Below are positions 22,849-23,243 of a stretch of 23,243 nt of DNA, piece by piece. Position 1 is the stretch's first letter, and every line of letters begins with the position of its first letter. The notes below the pieces were generated by a model. The model saw only the letters and a list, made by a program, of their open reading frames with translations. It was not told the origin of the DNA and made no database searches. The translations under genes and the position numbers were made by a program. The DNA comes from JAKSCF01 sp028279945 (lineage in GTDB: Bacteria > Bacillota > Clostridia > Peptostreptococcales > JAAYPU01), in NCBI GenBank assembly GCA_028279945.1, contig JANQMT010000170.1:1-23243 (forward strand). Reading direction: 5' to 3'.

Positions 22849-23243
22849 CTATCTGACTTTAGAGTATTTCTTTTGATATTCTTTACAAGAGATCCCTACT
22901 TTTTCTTTAAACACCTTACTGAAGTAATAGGGATTGTCAAAACCTACTTTTTCTGCGATTTCATATATCTTATAATGAGATTCCTGCATATATTTTTTAC
23001 ATTTTTCAACTCTGTAATTGGTTAGAAAATTAGAAAAATTAATACCTGTCTCCTGCTTGAAAAGTAAACTTAAATAGCTCTTGCTGATCTGTGAATATTC
23101 AGCAACCTCTTCTAAGGAAATGTTTCTTTTATAATTTTCCTTTATATATTGAATGCTTTTATTGATGCTGTAGGAATACGCCTCTTCATTGGTACTGGCT
23201 ATGAAGTCATATACGTCTTTGACATATACTTTTATGGCATTAA
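22849..23243 (-). CDS. AraC-type regulator, C-terminal DNA-binding part (5' end outside window)
   Basis: About 131 codons are open from the window edge to a TAG at 22849. They encode a typical two-HTH AraC/XylS domain: INKSIQYIKENYKRNISLEEVAEYSQISKSYLS, then FKQETGINFSNFLTNYRVEKCKKYM, then IYEIAEKVGFDNPYYFSKVFKEKVGISCKEYQKKY at the C-terminus. The part before the HTH is not in the window, so a receiver domain cannot be seen. The YesM-type kinase next door suggests a YesN-type response regulator. The gene is tail-to-tail with the kinase, only 14 bp apart, without a clear terminator between them, which is unusual for a kinase-regulator pair. Confidence 0.88.
   Translation of the reverse strand, partial: NAIKVYVKDVYDFIASTNEEAYSYSINKSIQYIKENYKRNISLEEVAEYSQISKSYLSLLFKQETGINFSNFLTNYRVEKCKKYMQESHYKIYEIAEKVGFDNPYYFSKVFKEKVGISCKEYQKKYSKVR

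Noticed and set aside
1..23243. CRISPR arrays, tRNA or rRNA genes, insertion sequences, attachment sites
   Set aside because: No regular repeat-spacer pattern, tRNA or rRNA core sequence, transposase gene or integrase gene was seen anywhere in the window.

Overview
The window is AT-rich, tightly packed with operons on the minus strand, and uses strong AGGAGG-type ribosome binding sites. Clostridial features (a tandem glycine riboswitch before serA, a serA-DUF1015 pair, a YesM/YesN-type sensor system beside a CUT1 sugar transporter, an AraM-type glycerol-1-phosphate dehydrogenase) suggest an anaerobic low-GC Firmicute of class Clostridia. I cannot name the species.

Layout, left to right. (1) 1-2560, minus strand: a serine biosynthesis unit, DUF1015 protein (cut by the window edge) and serA, transcribed from a promoter near 2528-2556 through a two-aptamer glycine riboswitch and a terminator that shares the CAGGG strand of aptamer 2 P1. 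(2) 2691-2903: a small helical protein of unknown function. (3) 3041-3078: the terminator ending the large operon. (4) 3149-20699, minus strand: one operon of 16 genes, about 17.5 kb, with nearly all junctions under 20 bp or overlapping. In transcription order it holds a solute-binding lipoprotein, two permeases and two different ATPases (a polyol/sugar importer); an erythritol/threitol-type zinc dehydrogenase, an RpiB-family isomerase, DhaK, an FGGY kinase and DhaL (a predicted erythrulose route); then a xylulokinase-like FGGY kinase, AraM-type dehydrogenase, AraD, a 2-hydroxyacid dehydrogenase, AraB and a FucA-type aldolase. (5) 20700-21064: a divergent promoter region with repeats. (6) 21065-22834, plus strand: a YesM/LytS-type sensor kinase. 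(7) 22849-23243, minus strand: the C-terminal part of an AraC-type regulator, convergent with the kinase.

How the genes may work together (inference). The importer brings in a short polyol. The EltD-like dehydrogenase oxidises a tetritol to erythrulose, DhaK/DhaL phosphorylates it, and the RpiB-like protein isomerises erythrulose 4-phosphate to erythrose 4-phosphate, which enters the pentose phosphate pathway. The distal genes resemble an arabinose/pentitol pathway but contain no arabinose isomerase (AraA), so L-ribulose, if it is the substrate, must come from another source such as pentitol oxidation. The sensor kinase probably senses an external ligand and drives the operon through an AraC-type response regulator.

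The main points for a second look are this combined tetritol/pentitol operon with four sugar kinases, the RpiB-like protein that has lost the usual ring-opening and phosphate-binding residues, the asymmetric two-ATPase transporter with Gln-to-Glu changes in both Q-loops, and a glycine-ON riboswitch in front of a serine biosynthesis gene.
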